Of a stretch of DNA of 64,000 nt, positions 32,575 to 41,550 are shown piece by piece. The number at the start of each line of letters is the position of its first letter. Positions within the stretch are counted from its first letter, which is position 1. Made by a program: the position numbers and the translations under genes. Below the pieces are notes generated by a model. The model was not told the origin of the DNA and ran no database searches. It worked only from the letters and a program-made list of their open reading frames with translations. Source of the stretch: Williamsia muralis NBRC 105860 (GTDB taxonomy: Bacteria; Actinomycetota; Actinomycetes; Mycobacteriales; Mycobacteriaceae); the NCBI RefSeq assembly GCF_001598915.1, contig NZ_BDAP01000004.1, positions 248,001-312,000 of the forward strand, in the 5' to 3' direction.

Positions 32575-33483
32575 ATGCCCCCTCCACGATCACAGCGCCG
32601 GGGACCGTCTCGTGTCTCGGTGATCATCCCGGTCAGAAATGGCATGCCTTACCTGATCGAGCAGATGAAAGCTCTTGCCGCTCAGGACTATCAAGGCGAC
32701 TGGGAGGTGGTGATCAGCGACAACGGTTCGACCGACGGATTACGCGAGTTCATCGACGGCCCAGCGATCCCCGACGGTCTCCACGTCGTCTACGTCGACA
32801 GTTCTGCGCTGCCGGGGGCGTCGCATGCGCGTAATGCGGGCGCCGAGGCCGCCCGAGGCAATTTTCTCGCGTTCGTCGACAGTGATGACCGGGTACGTCC
32901 ACACTGGCTCAGCAGCATGACGGCCGCCGCAGAAGCCGCCGACCTCGTGTCGGGATCCCTCGACACCGAGGCGCTCAACACCCCTGAGGTTCGGACCTGG
33001 CGGCCGATCCCTTTGCCCGAAGACGGTTGGCCGGTACCGGGCTGGTATCCGACCGCCATCGGCGCGAACATGGGCGTGTGGCGCGATGTCCACGACCGTA
33101 TCGGCGGATTCGACGAGGCCTTTGTCCACACGGCCGAGGACAACGACTACGTATGGCGCGCACAACTGGCGGGGTACGTGCTCGTACACAGCTCTGAAGC
33201 CCTGCTCGACTACCGACTGCGCAACACCTACCGGTCGCTGTGGAAACAGATCTACGTCTATGGGCGGGGGGCGGCGCAGATACATGCCCGCTACCGGGAG
33301 ATGGGGTTCACCCAATACAATCGGCCGCTGCTGTTCCCGCTGGTGGTGACGTCGCTCGCTCTTCGCAATCCTCTTCTGCCGCAAGCAGTCACCCGTATGA
33401 GCACCGGTCGCTGGATTTATCACGTAGCCCACGAGGCGGGCAAGATCCACGGCGGGATCACCCACCGCATGCTGTGCTTGTGA
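32575..33483 (+). CDS. Family 2 glycosyltransferase
   Basis: 302 residues with the GT-A fold signature: VSVIIPVRNGMPYL, then VVISDNGSTDGL, then the DxD-type FVDSDDRV near residue 105, and the acceptor-side EDNDYVWRAQLAGY. The middle includes GGFDEAFVHTAEDNDY, typical of bacterial GT2 enzymes acting on cell-surface glycans or lipids. No clear membrane helix apart from a weak hydrophobic stretch near 250. It follows the acyltransferases at 12 nt with GAGG overlapping the upstream stop. Probably decorates the same product; substrate unknown. Confidence 0.88.
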   Translation: MPPPRSQRRGPSRVSVIIPVRNGMPYLIEQMKALAAQDYQGDWEVVISDNGSTDGLREFIDGPAIPDGLHVVYVDSSALPGASHARNAGAEAARGNFLAFVDSDDRVRPHWLSSMTAAAEAADLVSGSLDTEALNTPEVRTWRPIPLPEDGWPVPGWYPTAIGANMGVWRDVHDRIGGFDEAFVHTAEDNDYVWRAQLAGYVLVHSSEALLDYRLRNTYRSLWKQIYVYGRGAAQIHARYREMGFTQYNRPLLFPLVVTSLALRNPLLPQAVTRMSTGRWIYHVAHEAGKIHGGITHRMLCL

Positions 33484-33513
33484 AGCCTTCGGGCCTCGAG
33501 AGTCGACGGCCGG

Positions 33514-34416
33514 TCAGCGGTGGGCGCGGGGCGTGAGCCGAGTCTGCGGCGGCCGGATCAGGTTCCGAATGGTGAATCGCTGCGAGACGGGATCATATGC
33601 CCGAAAGGGCACCCAGTTGATGAGATAGAAGGGCATGGCGACAACAAGCATCTGCACCACCGCCTTCGCTCGCTCTTTGGGCAGCCCATGCACTTTGAAG
33701 GTTCGCTGATCTCGCAGGCAGTACCTGAAGTATGCCGGGGGCGGGGTGAGGTATCGCCGGCCGGAGATTGTTGCGTCGGCGCCGGGGATCAGGCCGATCC
33801 GGACACCGTTCCGCTTGAGGCACAGGGTCAGATCAAGATCCTCGAACACGTCCGAGCGCATGCAGCTGCACGAGCGCGCCTGCTCCCACGCCGTTTTTGT
33901 CATTGCCATGTTCGACCCGAACAACCGCTGAAGATCTGGCCCCTCGGACCCCGGCCGCTCTGACATCGCGGCCAGTTCGGCCCGCGCATCGTCGGTGATA
34001 CCGATGTGCGATCGGCGAAAGCGATCCTGGAACGGCAGATCATATGAAGTGCACAAGCCGGTGCCCGCTTCGTAAACGTCACCGTACTGGTCGAAGAACT
34101 CGTTGATCGACTGCGCCCACCCGGGACCGACGCGCGAGTCGGCATCGATGCGAGCGATCACATCACCCCGGGCATTGTCGAAACCGACTGTGCGGGCGTG
34201 GATCACGCCCTGTTCGGTGGCCACCACCGACCGGAACTTGCCGTACTTCGAAGCGAATTCCTCAACAAGCGAAGCCGTTTCATCAGTCGAGTTGTTGTCC
34301 ACCACCACGATCTCGTACAGGTGGGTCAGTTGCGGTACCAAGCTGTCGAGGCAACCCCTGAGAGTCTCGGCCTCGTTGTAGGCCGGGATCACGACGGTCA
34401 ACCGAGATTCGTCCAT
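33514..34416 (-). CDS. Family 2 glycosyltransferase downstream of mftG
   Basis: About 300 residues: LTVVIPAYNEAETLRGCL, VVVDNNSTDETASL, the metal-binding ARIDADSRVGP, then EDLDLTLCLKRNG. A hydrophobic segment near the C-terminus (VVQMLVVAMPFYLINW) could anchor it. ATG at 34414-34416 is chosen; a TTG at 34452 would add 12 residues but has no ribosome site. It is 57 nt past the mftG stop on the same strand and faces the GT2 at 32575-33483. It could extend the mycofactocin glycan or serve the lipopeptide; position favours transcription with mftEFG. Confidence 0.82.
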   Translation of the reverse strand: MDESRLTVVIPAYNEAETLRGCLDSLVPQLTHLYEIVVVDNNSTDETASLVEEFASKYGKFRSVVATEQGVIHARTVGFDNARGDVIARIDADSRVGPGWAQSINEFFDQYGDVYEAGTGLCTSYDLPFQDRFRRSHIGITDDARAELAAMSERPGSEGPDLQRLFGSNMAMTKTAWEQARSCSCMRSDVFEDLDLTLCLKRNGVRIGLIPGADATISGRRYLTPPPAYFRYCLRDQRTFKVHGLPKERAKAVVQMLVVAMPFYLINWVPFRAYDPVSQRFTIRNLIRPPQTRLTPRAHR

Positions 34417-34473
34417 GGCCCTACCGTAGCCACCGGCGTTGACGGAGGACAATTGGACATTCAGTTTGGTAAA

Positions 34474-35793
34474 TCAGTAGATCAGATCCACGATGCGAGC
34501 CGCGACCATCATCACCGTCGCGTGCGGCCCGGACGAGCCGGCCGTCGGCAAGATGGAGGCATCGATCACCCTCAGACCATCGACCCCGTTCACCGCTCCG
34601 GCCCAGTCCGTGGCCACCCCCATCGGCAGCGTGCCCCAGGCGTGCTGTGAGGTCCTGAGCACCGGATCGATCTGAGCACTCCCCTTCTCCACGTACGCGG
34701 CAAAGTGATCACCTTCGAGCATCGCCCGCAGTCGCTCGGCCCACACCCCCAGGGTGAGCGTGTCAGCGTCGTCGAGCTCACCGAGGTCGACCTGCAGCCC
34801 GTGCGTCGCATCCCACGAAAGGGATCCGGCGCGGTGCGGACGCATCAGAGCGGCCCCGAAAGCCGGTCCCGTCACCGGCAGACCGTCGATGAAGTCGGCG
34901 AAGTCCCCTCCGTAACACCGTAACTCGACACCGTCGGACGTGTGCACCACAGACTGCAGCAACGCCGGGGGCTTCGCGACGGGCAGCGACGCGGGGCCGA
35001 ACCGCACGAGCACTTCGCGATGCTCCCACACATCCAGGCTCTGAATCTGCACGCCTGGTGACCGAATCAACAGCTCTGCAGTCCCCAGGGTTCCGGCGCA
35101 GACAATTACTTCGTCAGCGGCGAACACATCGTCACCGACGGCGACTCCCGTGACGCGCCCTCCCCGCACCACGAGCTCGGTGGCCGCCGCACCGGTGAGC
35201 AGACGCAGGCTGGGCCGGCCGCCATCGTCAGCCATCCAGTGCGCGGCCGACCGACGTAGGGGGCCGTCCCGATTCGAACGCACCCGGTTGATCCCCAGAT
35301 CGGTCCACGGCGCCTCGACACGCGCAAGACCCATTGATTCCCAATGACTCTCGAACGCCTCGGCATACGCACCGATCTCATCATCGGCAAATGCTGAGAC
35401 ATGCATCGAGCCGCCGCCCTGCGCGCCACCATCAAGACTGTCGTAGGTGTCGGCGATGACCGGCATCGGCCAGATCTCCTCGGACCAGCCGGTGAAATCC
35501 GAACGATGCCAACGCAGGAAATATCCGCCGTTGACCACCGACGAGCCGCCCACACCGCGCCCTCGGGGTAGGTCGAACCCCTGCCTGCTGCGATACCGCG
35601 CCACCCGGTCCGAACCCGGTCCGATCGGAAGTCGGTCCAGGCGGAGCGCGGATGGCCCCGGCGAACCGGGCCCGGCCTCGAGCCACAGGACCCGCCGATC
35701 CGGATCTCGGGAAAGGCGCTCGGCGACAACACTCCCGCTGCTGCCCGCGCCGACAACGATGACGTCCGCGCCGACATCGGCAGCTCCGCTCAT
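34474..35793 (-). CDS. mftG: Mycofactocin-associated GMC oxidoreductase MftG
   Basis: 439 residues of the glucose-methanol-choline oxidoreductase family: FAD dinucleotide fold VIVVGAGSSGSVVAERLS at the N-terminus, GRGVGGSSVVNGGYF, and the family C-terminus VIDASILPTAGSSGPHATVMM. In mycobacteria MftG is linked to re-oxidation of reduced mycofactocin towards the respiratory chain. The ATG at 35793 lies just past the mftF stop at 35798-35800, indicating coupled translation. The long in-frame extension upstream of 35793 overlaps mftF and is not coding. Confidence 0.93.
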   Translation of the reverse strand: MSGAADVGADVIVVGAGSSGSVVAERLSRDPDRRVLWLEAGPGSPGPSALRLDRLPIGPGSDRVARYRSRQGFDLPRGRGVGGSSVVNGGYFLRWHRSDFTGWSEEIWPMPVIADTYDSLDGGAQGGGSMHVSAFADDEIGAYAEAFESHWESMGLARVEAPWTDLGINRVRSNRDGPLRRSAAHWMADDGGRPSLRLLTGAAATELVVRGGRVTGVAVGDDVFAADEVIVCAGTLGTAELLIRSPGVQIQSLDVWEHREVLVRFGPASLPVAKPPALLQSVVHTSDGVELRCYGGDFADFIDGLPVTGPAFGAALMRPHRAGSLSWDATHGLQVDLGELDDADTLTLGVWAERLRAMLEGDHFAAYVEKGSAQIDPVLRTSQHAWGTLPMGVATDWAGAVNGVDGLRVIDASILPTAGSSGPHATVMMVAARIVDLIY

Positions 35794-35797
35794 CAGG

Positions 35798-37303
35798 TCA
35801 TCGAGGGGCGACGCGGGGGCGCGCTTCGGTCGACACCGTATTACTGATCCGCGGATAGAGTGCGTCGATGCTGCGGCCCGCGAGCGCCCCCTGCCACAGA
35901 CCTGCGCCATAGGCCAGATCGTCGAGCCGTTTGAGCACCATGAACCGCCACCAGCCGACGCGAGCACCGGGCTCGGGGTTCACCAGCTCCAACCGGACCC
36001 ACTCGTAAGCTGCCTCCCCGACCGCAACGGTGAGCAGCAGCAGCCGAAAACGCTTGGACACCAAGGCGAGGAGAATCGACAGCGGCCAATAGTGGCGACA
36101 CATCGCAGACGCCGACTGCAACACCCCGAATCCCACCGACTGCGCTGTGAGTTTGGCGGCCGTGCGGGCGGCATCGGGCATGGACGACACCCGGCGGTGC
36201 AGCCGCCCGCCGATCATTCCGAAGACAGCGAGGGCGGCCATGACCCCCCAGACCGTCCCCGTGACCAGAGCCGCCATCGCTGCCGCCATGGGAACGGTGA
36301 GGGCCAAGGGAGCACCCATGCCCGGATGACGGCCCGACAGCAGCGCCGCGCCGGTACCGTAATACCGTTTGCGGTCGAGGCTCTTGGAGAGACGATGCCG
36401 GTGGTCGTGGGCGACGGTGGCGATGGGGTCGTATCGCAGCGACCACCCATCAGCATGAAGCCGCCAGCACAGGTCCACGTCCTCGGCGACCTCCATCGAC
36501 TCGTCGAAACCGCTGAAGCAGTTGCGGCGCACGATCATTGCGGCGCTGGGGACGTAAGGAATTCGCGACCGGGGCGCCACCGGACCTTCTCGGCGGCCCA
36601 TGTCGAGGGAAGAACACAGGGCTTCGTACCGGGAGGTGGCGCCGCCGCCCGGCTCGAGCGCGACGATTCGTGGCGCCGCCAGGGCGACCTTCGGGTCCGA
36701 GAAGTGGCCGAGCAACTTGGTGAGCCAATCATGCTCTGGCACGACGTCGGAGTCGAGGAATGCGAGCAACTCGGTGTCCGCGTGGGCGGCTCCCCTGTTA
36801 CGCGCCGCTGCGGGTCCACGACTGCGCTCGAGGCGGATCACCTGGGCGCCTGGCGCCTGGATCGGTACGGTCGACCCGTCGTCGACGACGATGACCTTGT
36901 GTCCGCCCAGACCCGGTAGCAGTCGGTCGATTCCGGACTGGTTGTCGCGCACCGGGACCACCACGGTGACGTCGGTGTCGGTCGGGCCGAACATCGGCCG
37001 TGGGTGACCGACGCCGGCATCGAGCAACTTCCTGGCCAGTTGCGAGGTGGTGCGGTCGTGCACCGTGAGCCGGCCGTCGGCGTCGAGTAGGCCGCCGGCC
37101 AACTCGGACAGGTTCAGGAGCCGGGTCGGCGACCCCCCGATGATGTGGCGACGATCGTCGGAGATCATGCAGCGTGGATCGAGCTGCACCTGGAATCCGG
37201 GCGGCGGGACCGCGACGTCGGGATCGACCGGGACGTCGACCTGCGATCCGTCCGGATCCCCACCTTCGTCTTCGCGCTCGTCCTGACGACTTCCGGCGAT
37301 CAC
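35798..37303 (-). CDS. mftF: Mycofactocin glycosyltransferase MftF
   Basis: 501 residues. Family 2 glycosyltransferase that adds glucose units to the mycofactocin core. Motifs: VTVVVPVRDN near 112, VIVVDDGST, AAARNRGAAH, FLDSDVVPEHDWL, and VAEDVDLCWRLH. Hydrophobic segments in the last third (MAAAMAALVTGTVWGVMAAL) suggest membrane association. The first 50 residues before MISDDRRHIIGG are low-complexity and may be an extended start. The GTG start overlaps the mftE stop (GTGA), so MftE and MftF are coupled. Confidence 0.94.
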   Translation of the reverse strand: MIAGSRQDEREDEGGDPDGSQVDVPVDPDVAVPPPGFQVQLDPRCMISDDRRHIIGGSPTRLLNLSELAGGLLDADGRLTVHDRTTSQLARKLLDAGVGHPRPMFGPTDTDVTVVVPVRDNQSGIDRLLPGLGGHKVIVVDDGSTVPIQAPGAQVIRLERSRGPAAARNRGAAHADTELLAFLDSDVVPEHDWLTKLLGHFSDPKVALAAPRIVALEPGGGATSRYEALCSSLDMGRREGPVAPRSRIPYVPSAAMIVRRNCFSGFDESMEVAEDVDLCWRLHADGWSLRYDPIATVAHDHRHRLSKSLDRKRYYGTGAALLSGRHPGMGAPLALTVPMAAAMAALVTGTVWGVMAALAVFGMIGGRLHRRVSSMPDAARTAAKLTAQSVGFGVLQSASAMCRHYWPLSILLALVSKRFRLLLLTVAVGEAAYEWVRLELVNPEPGARVGWWRFMVLKRLDDLAYGAGLWQGALAGRSIDALYPRISNTVSTEARPRVAPR

Positions 37304-38025
37304 GTGAGCATCCCGTTCGAGTCAGGCTCCCACCGACCGACAGCGTCGGCCAGCCGCACGGCCATGTCGCTGAGCATTCGCCTCCCTTCGGCGGCCGAAG
37401 CCGCCATCGGATCGCCGAGTATCCCGTTGTCACTCACAGCTGCCACTCCCCCTGCACGCATCGATGCCATCAATTCGGACACCGGAGTCACGTTGCCGCT
37501 GACCATCTCTTCGACGCGCACGGCCATCGGCGAGATGTGCAGCAACAGCGACGTTTCCGTGTAACCGGCATGTGCGTCGGCGCCCGGTGAGGCGCATCCG
37601 AACCATGCCACTTCCCGACCCTCGGTGCGCAGTTGCGACACCGCCGACAGCAACGTTCTCCCGTTGCCACCGTGAGCGTTCACGAACACCAACCGGGCCG
37701 CCCATCGGCAGGCGCTGCGCCCGTACTCGACCAGCACCGAGTGCAGCACCTCGTGCCCGATGGAGATGGTCCCGGGGAATCCCTCGTGCTCCCCGGCCGC
37801 GCCGTAATTGAGCGGTGGCGCAACCATCAGGTCGACCCCCTGAGCCCTTGGCTCCAGGCCCGACCTGGTTGCGGCATCGGCAACGGCAGTCGCTATCCGC
37901 ACATCGGTGTCGAGTGGCAGGTGTGGCCCATGTTGTTCGATGGAACCCAACGGGACGAGGACCGTGGCCGACCGATCATCCAACTCGGTCCAGCTTCGGA
38001 AGCCGAGCCCGCCCGAAGGTGTCAT
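37300..38025 (-). CDS. mftE: Mycofactocin precursor peptide peptidase MftE
   Basis: 241 residues of the creatininase family, which in this pathway releases the C-terminal Val-Tyr-derived dipeptide from the modified MftA peptide. Metal-binding motifs are intact: LGSIEQHGPHLPLDTD near the N-terminus, GEHEGFPGTISI, and VNAHGGNG. It leads the mftE-mftF-mftG run and is divergent from the racemase gene, with 160 bp between, so it must have its own promoter apart from mftABCD. Confidence 0.95.
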   Translation of the reverse strand: MTPSGGLGFRSWTELDDRSATVLVPLGSIEQHGPHLPLDTDVRIATAVADAATRSGLEPRAQGVDLMVAPPLNYGAAGEHEGFPGTISIGHEVLHSVLVEYGRSACRWAARLVFVNAHGGNGRTLLSAVSQLRTEGREVAWFGCASPGADAHAGYTETSLLLHISPMAVRVEEMVSGNVTPVSELMASMRAGGVAAVSDNGILGDPMAASAAEGRRMLSDMAVRLADAVGRWEPDSNGMLT

Positions 38026-38186
38026 TCGGACAATGGTAGACCGTTGCCGCTTCGCCCCGAAGGGCTTTGCCGCCCGAGCATTCGCTCGGCACCTGGTTTA
38101 CTTGGCACCCGACAGTATTTGGATGTGACGCGCTGCGCCCGCCGGGTGGCGTGCGTGGTGGACCACTCGACGATGAGGTGCGATAC

Positions 38187-39278
38187 ATGGCAAAGAACGG
38201 ACCGCTGAGCGGAATACGCGTGATCGAGTTCGCAGGCATCGGCCCCGGGCCGCACGCAGCGATGATGCTGGGAGATCTGGGCGCAGACGTCGTGCGGATC
38301 GAGCGTCCCGGCAAGCTTCCCAAAGAGGGACAGGTCGCCGACCAGCTCTTGCGCAACCGCACGGTGGTCGAGGCGAACTTGAAAGATCCTACGGACAAAG
38401 AGGCGATCATGAATTTGATCGCAAAGGCCGATGTCGTCATCGAAGGCTTCCGTCCCGGCGTCACCGAACGCCTCGGTTTCGGTCCCGATGATGTCGCGGC
38501 CGTCAATCCCCGTGTGGTCTACGGGCGGATGACAGGGTGGGGCCAGGACGGCCCGCTGTCGCAGGTGGCCGGCCACGACATCAACTACATCTCGCTGACC
38601 GGCCTGCTGCATGCCGTCGGCCGGGCCGACGAGGTGCCCACCCCACCGCTCAACCTGTTCGGCGACTTCGGCGGCGGATCCATGTTCCTCGTGCAGGGAA
38701 TCCTGGCGGCGCTCGTGGAGCGCGATAAGTCGGGCAAGGGCCAAACCATCGACGCCGCAATGGTTGACGGTGCCTCGGTGCTCGGCCAGATGATGTGGGC
38801 CTTCCGCGGGACGGGCCTGTGGGGCAATGAGCGCGGCGCCAACCTGCTCGACACCGGCGCCCCGTTCTACGACGTCTACGAGACCTCCGATGGAAAGTAC
38901 TTCGCCGTGGGCGCCATCGAGCCGCAGTTCTATGCCCTCCTGCTCGACGGGATGGGACTCGCCGGTGACGAGACACTCCCCGACCAGCTCGACATGCCTC
39001 AGTGGCCGGCCATGAAGATCCGTTTCGCCGAGGTGTTCAAGTCCAAGACCCGCGACGAGTGGACCGCGATCTTCGACGGAACGGACGCGTGCGCCACGCC
39101 GGTACTCGACTGGGAAGAAGCACCGCAGAACAAGCACCTGGCCAGTCGTGGATCCCTGGTGGAGATCGACGGCGTCATGCAAGCCTCTGTGGCACCGCGC
39201 TTTTCGCGGACAGTGCCCGACACACCCGCCGCACCGGCCCGCACCGCAGCCGACCCCGCCACGCTCTGGCAGGACTGA
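38187..39278 (+). CDS. mcr: Alpha-methylacyl-CoA racemase (CaiB/BaiF family)
   Basis: 363 residues. Motifs of the bacterial Mcr group: [34 protein letters not shown] in two parts, VEGFRPGV-like [13 protein letters not shown], and [17 protein letters not shown], which includes the catalytic His-Asp region; GDFGGGSMF follows. It epimerizes 2-methyl branched acyl-CoA esters so that beta-oxidation of branched lipids or sterol side chains can proceed. The ATG at 38187 follows GAGGTG; in-frame sequence upstream is not protein-like. It is oriented against the surrounding mft genes and ends at a hairpin terminator. Confidence 0.94.
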   Translation: MAKNGPLSGIRVIEFAGIGPGPHAAMMLGDLGADVVRIERPGKLPKEGQVADQLLRNRTVVEANLKDPTDKEAIMNLIAKADVVIEGFRPGVTERLGFGPDDVAAVNPRVVYGRMTGWGQDGPLSQVAGHDINYISLTGLLHAVGRADEVPTPPLNLFGDFGGGSMFLVQGILAALVERDKSGKGQTIDAAMVDGASVLGQMMWAFRGTGLWGNERGANLLDTGAPFYDVYETSDGKYFAVGAIEPQFYALLLDGMGLAGDETLPDQLDMPQWPAMKIRFAEVFKSKTRDEWTAIFDGTDACATPVLDWEEAPQNKHLASRGSLVEIDGVMQASVAPRFSRTVPDTPAAPARTAADPATLWQD

Positions 39279-39298
39279 CCGACCGCACACACGAAACG

Positions 39299-39328
39299 AC
39301 GGCCCATCCCGCGTGCGGGGTGGGCCGT
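39299..39328. terminator. Bidirectional hairpin terminator between racemase and SDR genes
   Basis: ACGGCCCA and TGGGCCGT pair, continuing through CCCGC / GCGGG (one unpaired T/G position) to a GT loop. It lies 21 nt after the racemase stop and 28 nt beyond the SDR stop on the other strand, the usual place for a terminator serving two convergent genes. Confidence 0.8.
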
Positions 39329-39355
39329 TGTCGTATCCGCCGGCTGTGTGGCCGC

Positions 39356-40159
39356 CTAGACCTTGGTGGCGCCCATGTCCACCTCGATGGAGGAGGCGGT
39401 GATGAACTTGGCGCGTGTGGAGCACAGGTACATCACCGCGTCGGTGATGTCGCCGGACTTGGCCATACCGGGCAGGATCGGCTCGAAGTGCGCCTTGTAT
39501 TCGGGCATCTCGAACACCTTGAAGGCATCGGCGTCCTCGATGCACATCGGGGTCTCGACGCCGTAGGGGTGAACGGTGTTGACCCTGATCTTGCTGCGGC
39601 CCAGCTCTTTTGCGGTTGTGTGCGCCAGCCCGACCAGGGCATGTTTGGACGCCGAGTAGGACGCCTGCATCGGCATCGACTTGATCCCGGCGACGGAGCT
39701 GATGATCACGATCGAGCCCCCGTTGCCCGCTTCGAGCATCGCCGGGATGGTCGCCTTGAGCGTCTTCCAGGATCCGTTCACGTTGACATCGATGACGTCC
39801 ATGAACTGGCTCTCGGTCATCTCGTGGACGCTGCCCCAGGTGAGCACACCGGCATTGACGATGACGTAGTCGAGTCGGCCGAATTGGGCGACGCCGTCGG
39901 CAACGAGCTGCTGCTGGCCCGCCAGGTCACGGGTATCGAGTTGGCGGGCAAGAATATTGCCCCCCGCGGCCTTGACCTGGCGCACGGTCTCTTCCATGTC
40001 TTCGGCGGTGGCCACCGGATAACCGATCTTGGTGACCTCACCACATACGTCGAGCCCGATGACCGATGCGCCTTCCTCGGCGAATCGGATCGCGTGACTG
40101 CGGCCCTGCCCGCGGGCGATGCCCGTGATGTAGACGACCTTGCCGTCGAAATCTCCCAT
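39356..40159 (-). CDS. Mycofactocin-coupled SDR family dehydrogenase
   Basis: 267 residues. Short-chain dehydrogenase with an altered glycine motif, VVYITGIARGQGRSHAIRFA, which is the form of the mycofactocin-dependent SDR subgroup with non-exchangeable NAD. NAG motif VNAGVLTWG, catalytic Ser in ISSVAG, and YSASKHAL (Tyr, Lys) are intact. The start is ATG 40159 (MGDFDGKVVYITG). It probably oxidises an alcohol and passes electrons to mycofactocin. The 106 bp upstream carry a KstR-type box and an inverted repeat, so it is likely under lipid/steroid control separate from mftD. Confidence 0.93.
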   Translation of the reverse strand: MGDFDGKVVYITGIARGQGRSHAIRFAEEGASVIGLDVCGEVTKIGYPVATAEDMEETVRQVKAAGGNILARQLDTRDLAGQQQLVADGVAQFGRLDYVIVNAGVLTWGSVHEMTESQFMDVIDVNVNGSWKTLKATIPAMLEAGNGGSIVIISSVAGIKSMPMQASYSASKHALVGLAHTTAKELGRSKIRVNTVHPYGVETPMCIEDADAFKVFEMPEYKAHFEPILPGMAKSGDITDAVMYLCSTRAKFITASSIEVDMGATKV

Positions 40160-40204
40160 ATCGGCCACTGCCTCCGTCGATCTGAACGTGGTTGAGTACC
40201 ACGC

Positions 40205-40228
40205 CACGTTACAACAAACTGTAACGTG
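40205..40228. promoter_or_regulatory. 9-bp inverted repeat upstream of the SDR gene
   Basis: CACGTTACA - ACAAAC - TGTAACGTG: perfect 9-bp arms with a 6-bp spacer, 46 bp before the SDR start. The shape fits a TetR-family dimer site. Its right arm overlaps the KstR-type box. Confidence 0.5.
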
Positions 40229-40233
40229 TTCTA
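40220..40233. promoter_or_regulatory. KstR-type operator upstream of the SDR gene
   Basis: TGTAACGTGTTCTA fits the KstR palindrome TnnAACnnGTTnnA at every fixed position. KstR represses steroid-catabolic genes in mycobacteria and rhodococci. The box is 60 bp before the start codon. Binding is inferred from the motif. Confidence 0.6.
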
Positions 40234-40265
40234 GTCGAATCAACCTGCGGGAGGCGCCCCGGGAT

Positions 40266-41453
40266 CTACGAGGTGGTTTCGCCGAATCGCTTCTCGAAGC
40301 CTTCGGGGATGATGATGTCGTCGCGGGTGAGGTCGTGAATGCTGCGGCGGCCCAGTCCCATCAGCGCCGAGTCGATTCCGCCGCGCATGATGTCGAGGAC
40401 GTTCTCGACACCGGTCTGGCCATTGGCGGCCAGGCCCCAGAGGTAGGCGCGGCCGATCATCACCGCATCGGCACCGAGGGCTAGGGCCTTGACGACGTCG
40501 CTGCCGCGCCGCACCCCGCCGTCGAGGAGTACTTCGATGTCCTTGCCGACGGCGTCGGCAATCGGTCCGAGCATCCGGATGGTCGCCGGCGTGCCGTCGA
40601 GGTTGTTGCCACCGTGATTGGAGACGGAGATGGCGGTGGCCCCGATGTCCACGGCGCGTTTGGCGTCGTCGATGCGGGTGATGCCCTTGACCATGAACGG
40701 CCCGCCCCACTCCTCGCGCAGCCACTGCAGGTCTTCCCACCGCGGCGGCGCCGTCTGCATCCACTGCCCGTATGCGCCGAAGAAGGTCGGTGCCTGCTGC
40801 GCCTTGTCCACCACGTTCGGCGCGGTGAGGTCCGGGATGATGGGCTTGCCCTTGTTGAACCAGTCCCAGGCATAACGCGGTCGCATCGCGATCTCGGGAG
40901 CCAGTTTCAGCAGGGCCTTGAGGTCGACCTTCTCCGGGATCTCGGGGCTTCCCCAGTCACGTCCCATCGAGAACGACCAGTCCGTGGTGACGATGAGACC
41001 TTTTGCGCCGGCCTCGCGGGCCCGCTCGGCGCGCTTGAGGATGTCCTCGCGAGAGTTGAGCCAGTAGGCCTGGAAGAAGATCTTGTCGTTGACTGCGGTG
41101 ACCTCCTCGATCGGCTTGGAGGCGAAACTCGACAGACCCATGGCGGTACCGCGGGCGGCGGCCGCCCGAGCGACGGCGACCTCGCCTTCTTTGTCGACGG
41201 CCTGGACACCGGTCGGCGAGATCATCACCGGCATCGAGATGTCTTGACCCATCACGGTTGTCGACAGTTCCCGCTCGGCGTGCGCGCCGACGACGTGGGG
41301 CGCGAACCCGAGTTCGGCAAACGCATCCACGTTGTCGTTGACCGTGATGCCCTTCTCGCTGCCGGCGATCAGTGACGAATACACCGACTTGGGAAGTCGC
41401 TTCTTCGCTCGCCGCTGGGCTTCGGCGACACTCTCGAACCAGGGATTGACCAT
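40266..41453 (-). CDS. mftD: Mycofactocin biosynthesis FMN-dependent deaminase MftD
   Basis: 395 residues of the LldD/FMN alpha-hydroxyacid oxidase fold. MftD oxidises the Val-Tyr-derived intermediate to the redox-active core. The flavin barrel shows the conserved strand-end motifs SPTGVQAVDKEGEVAVA, TTDWSFSMGRDW, MVKGITRIDDA, VSNHGGNNLDG and DGGVRRGSDVV, with GADAVMIGRAYLWGL near the end. It follows mftC by 97 nt on the same strand. Confidence 0.96.
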   Translation of the reverse strand: MVNPWFESVAEAQRRAKKRLPKSVYSSLIAGSEKGITVNDNVDAFAELGFAPHVVGAHAERELSTTVMGQDISMPVMISPTGVQAVDKEGEVAVARAAAARGTAMGLSSFASKPIEEVTAVNDKIFFQAYWLNSREDILKRAERAREAGAKGLIVTTDWSFSMGRDWGSPEIPEKVDLKALLKLAPEIAMRPRYAWDWFNKGKPIIPDLTAPNVVDKAQQAPTFFGAYGQWMQTAPPRWEDLQWLREEWGGPFMVKGITRIDDAKRAVDIGATAISVSNHGGNNLDGTPATIRMLGPIADAVGKDIEVLLDGGVRRGSDVVKALALGADAVMIGRAYLWGLAANGQTGVENVLDIMRGGIDSALMGLGRRSIHDLTRDDIIIPEGFEKRFGETTS

Positions 41454-41550
41454 GGGGTGTTGATTCCTTTGCTCACCGGCGACTTTGCCGGGTTGTGGTG
41501 TGGGAGTTCGCCTTCGGTATCAAAGGCGACTCCGGGTGAAGCCGCGTCGT

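Noticed and set aside
38022-39545. 507-codon minus-strand frame
   Set aside because: Antisense of the racemase gene and overlapping the SDR gene in another frame; composition is non-protein-like.
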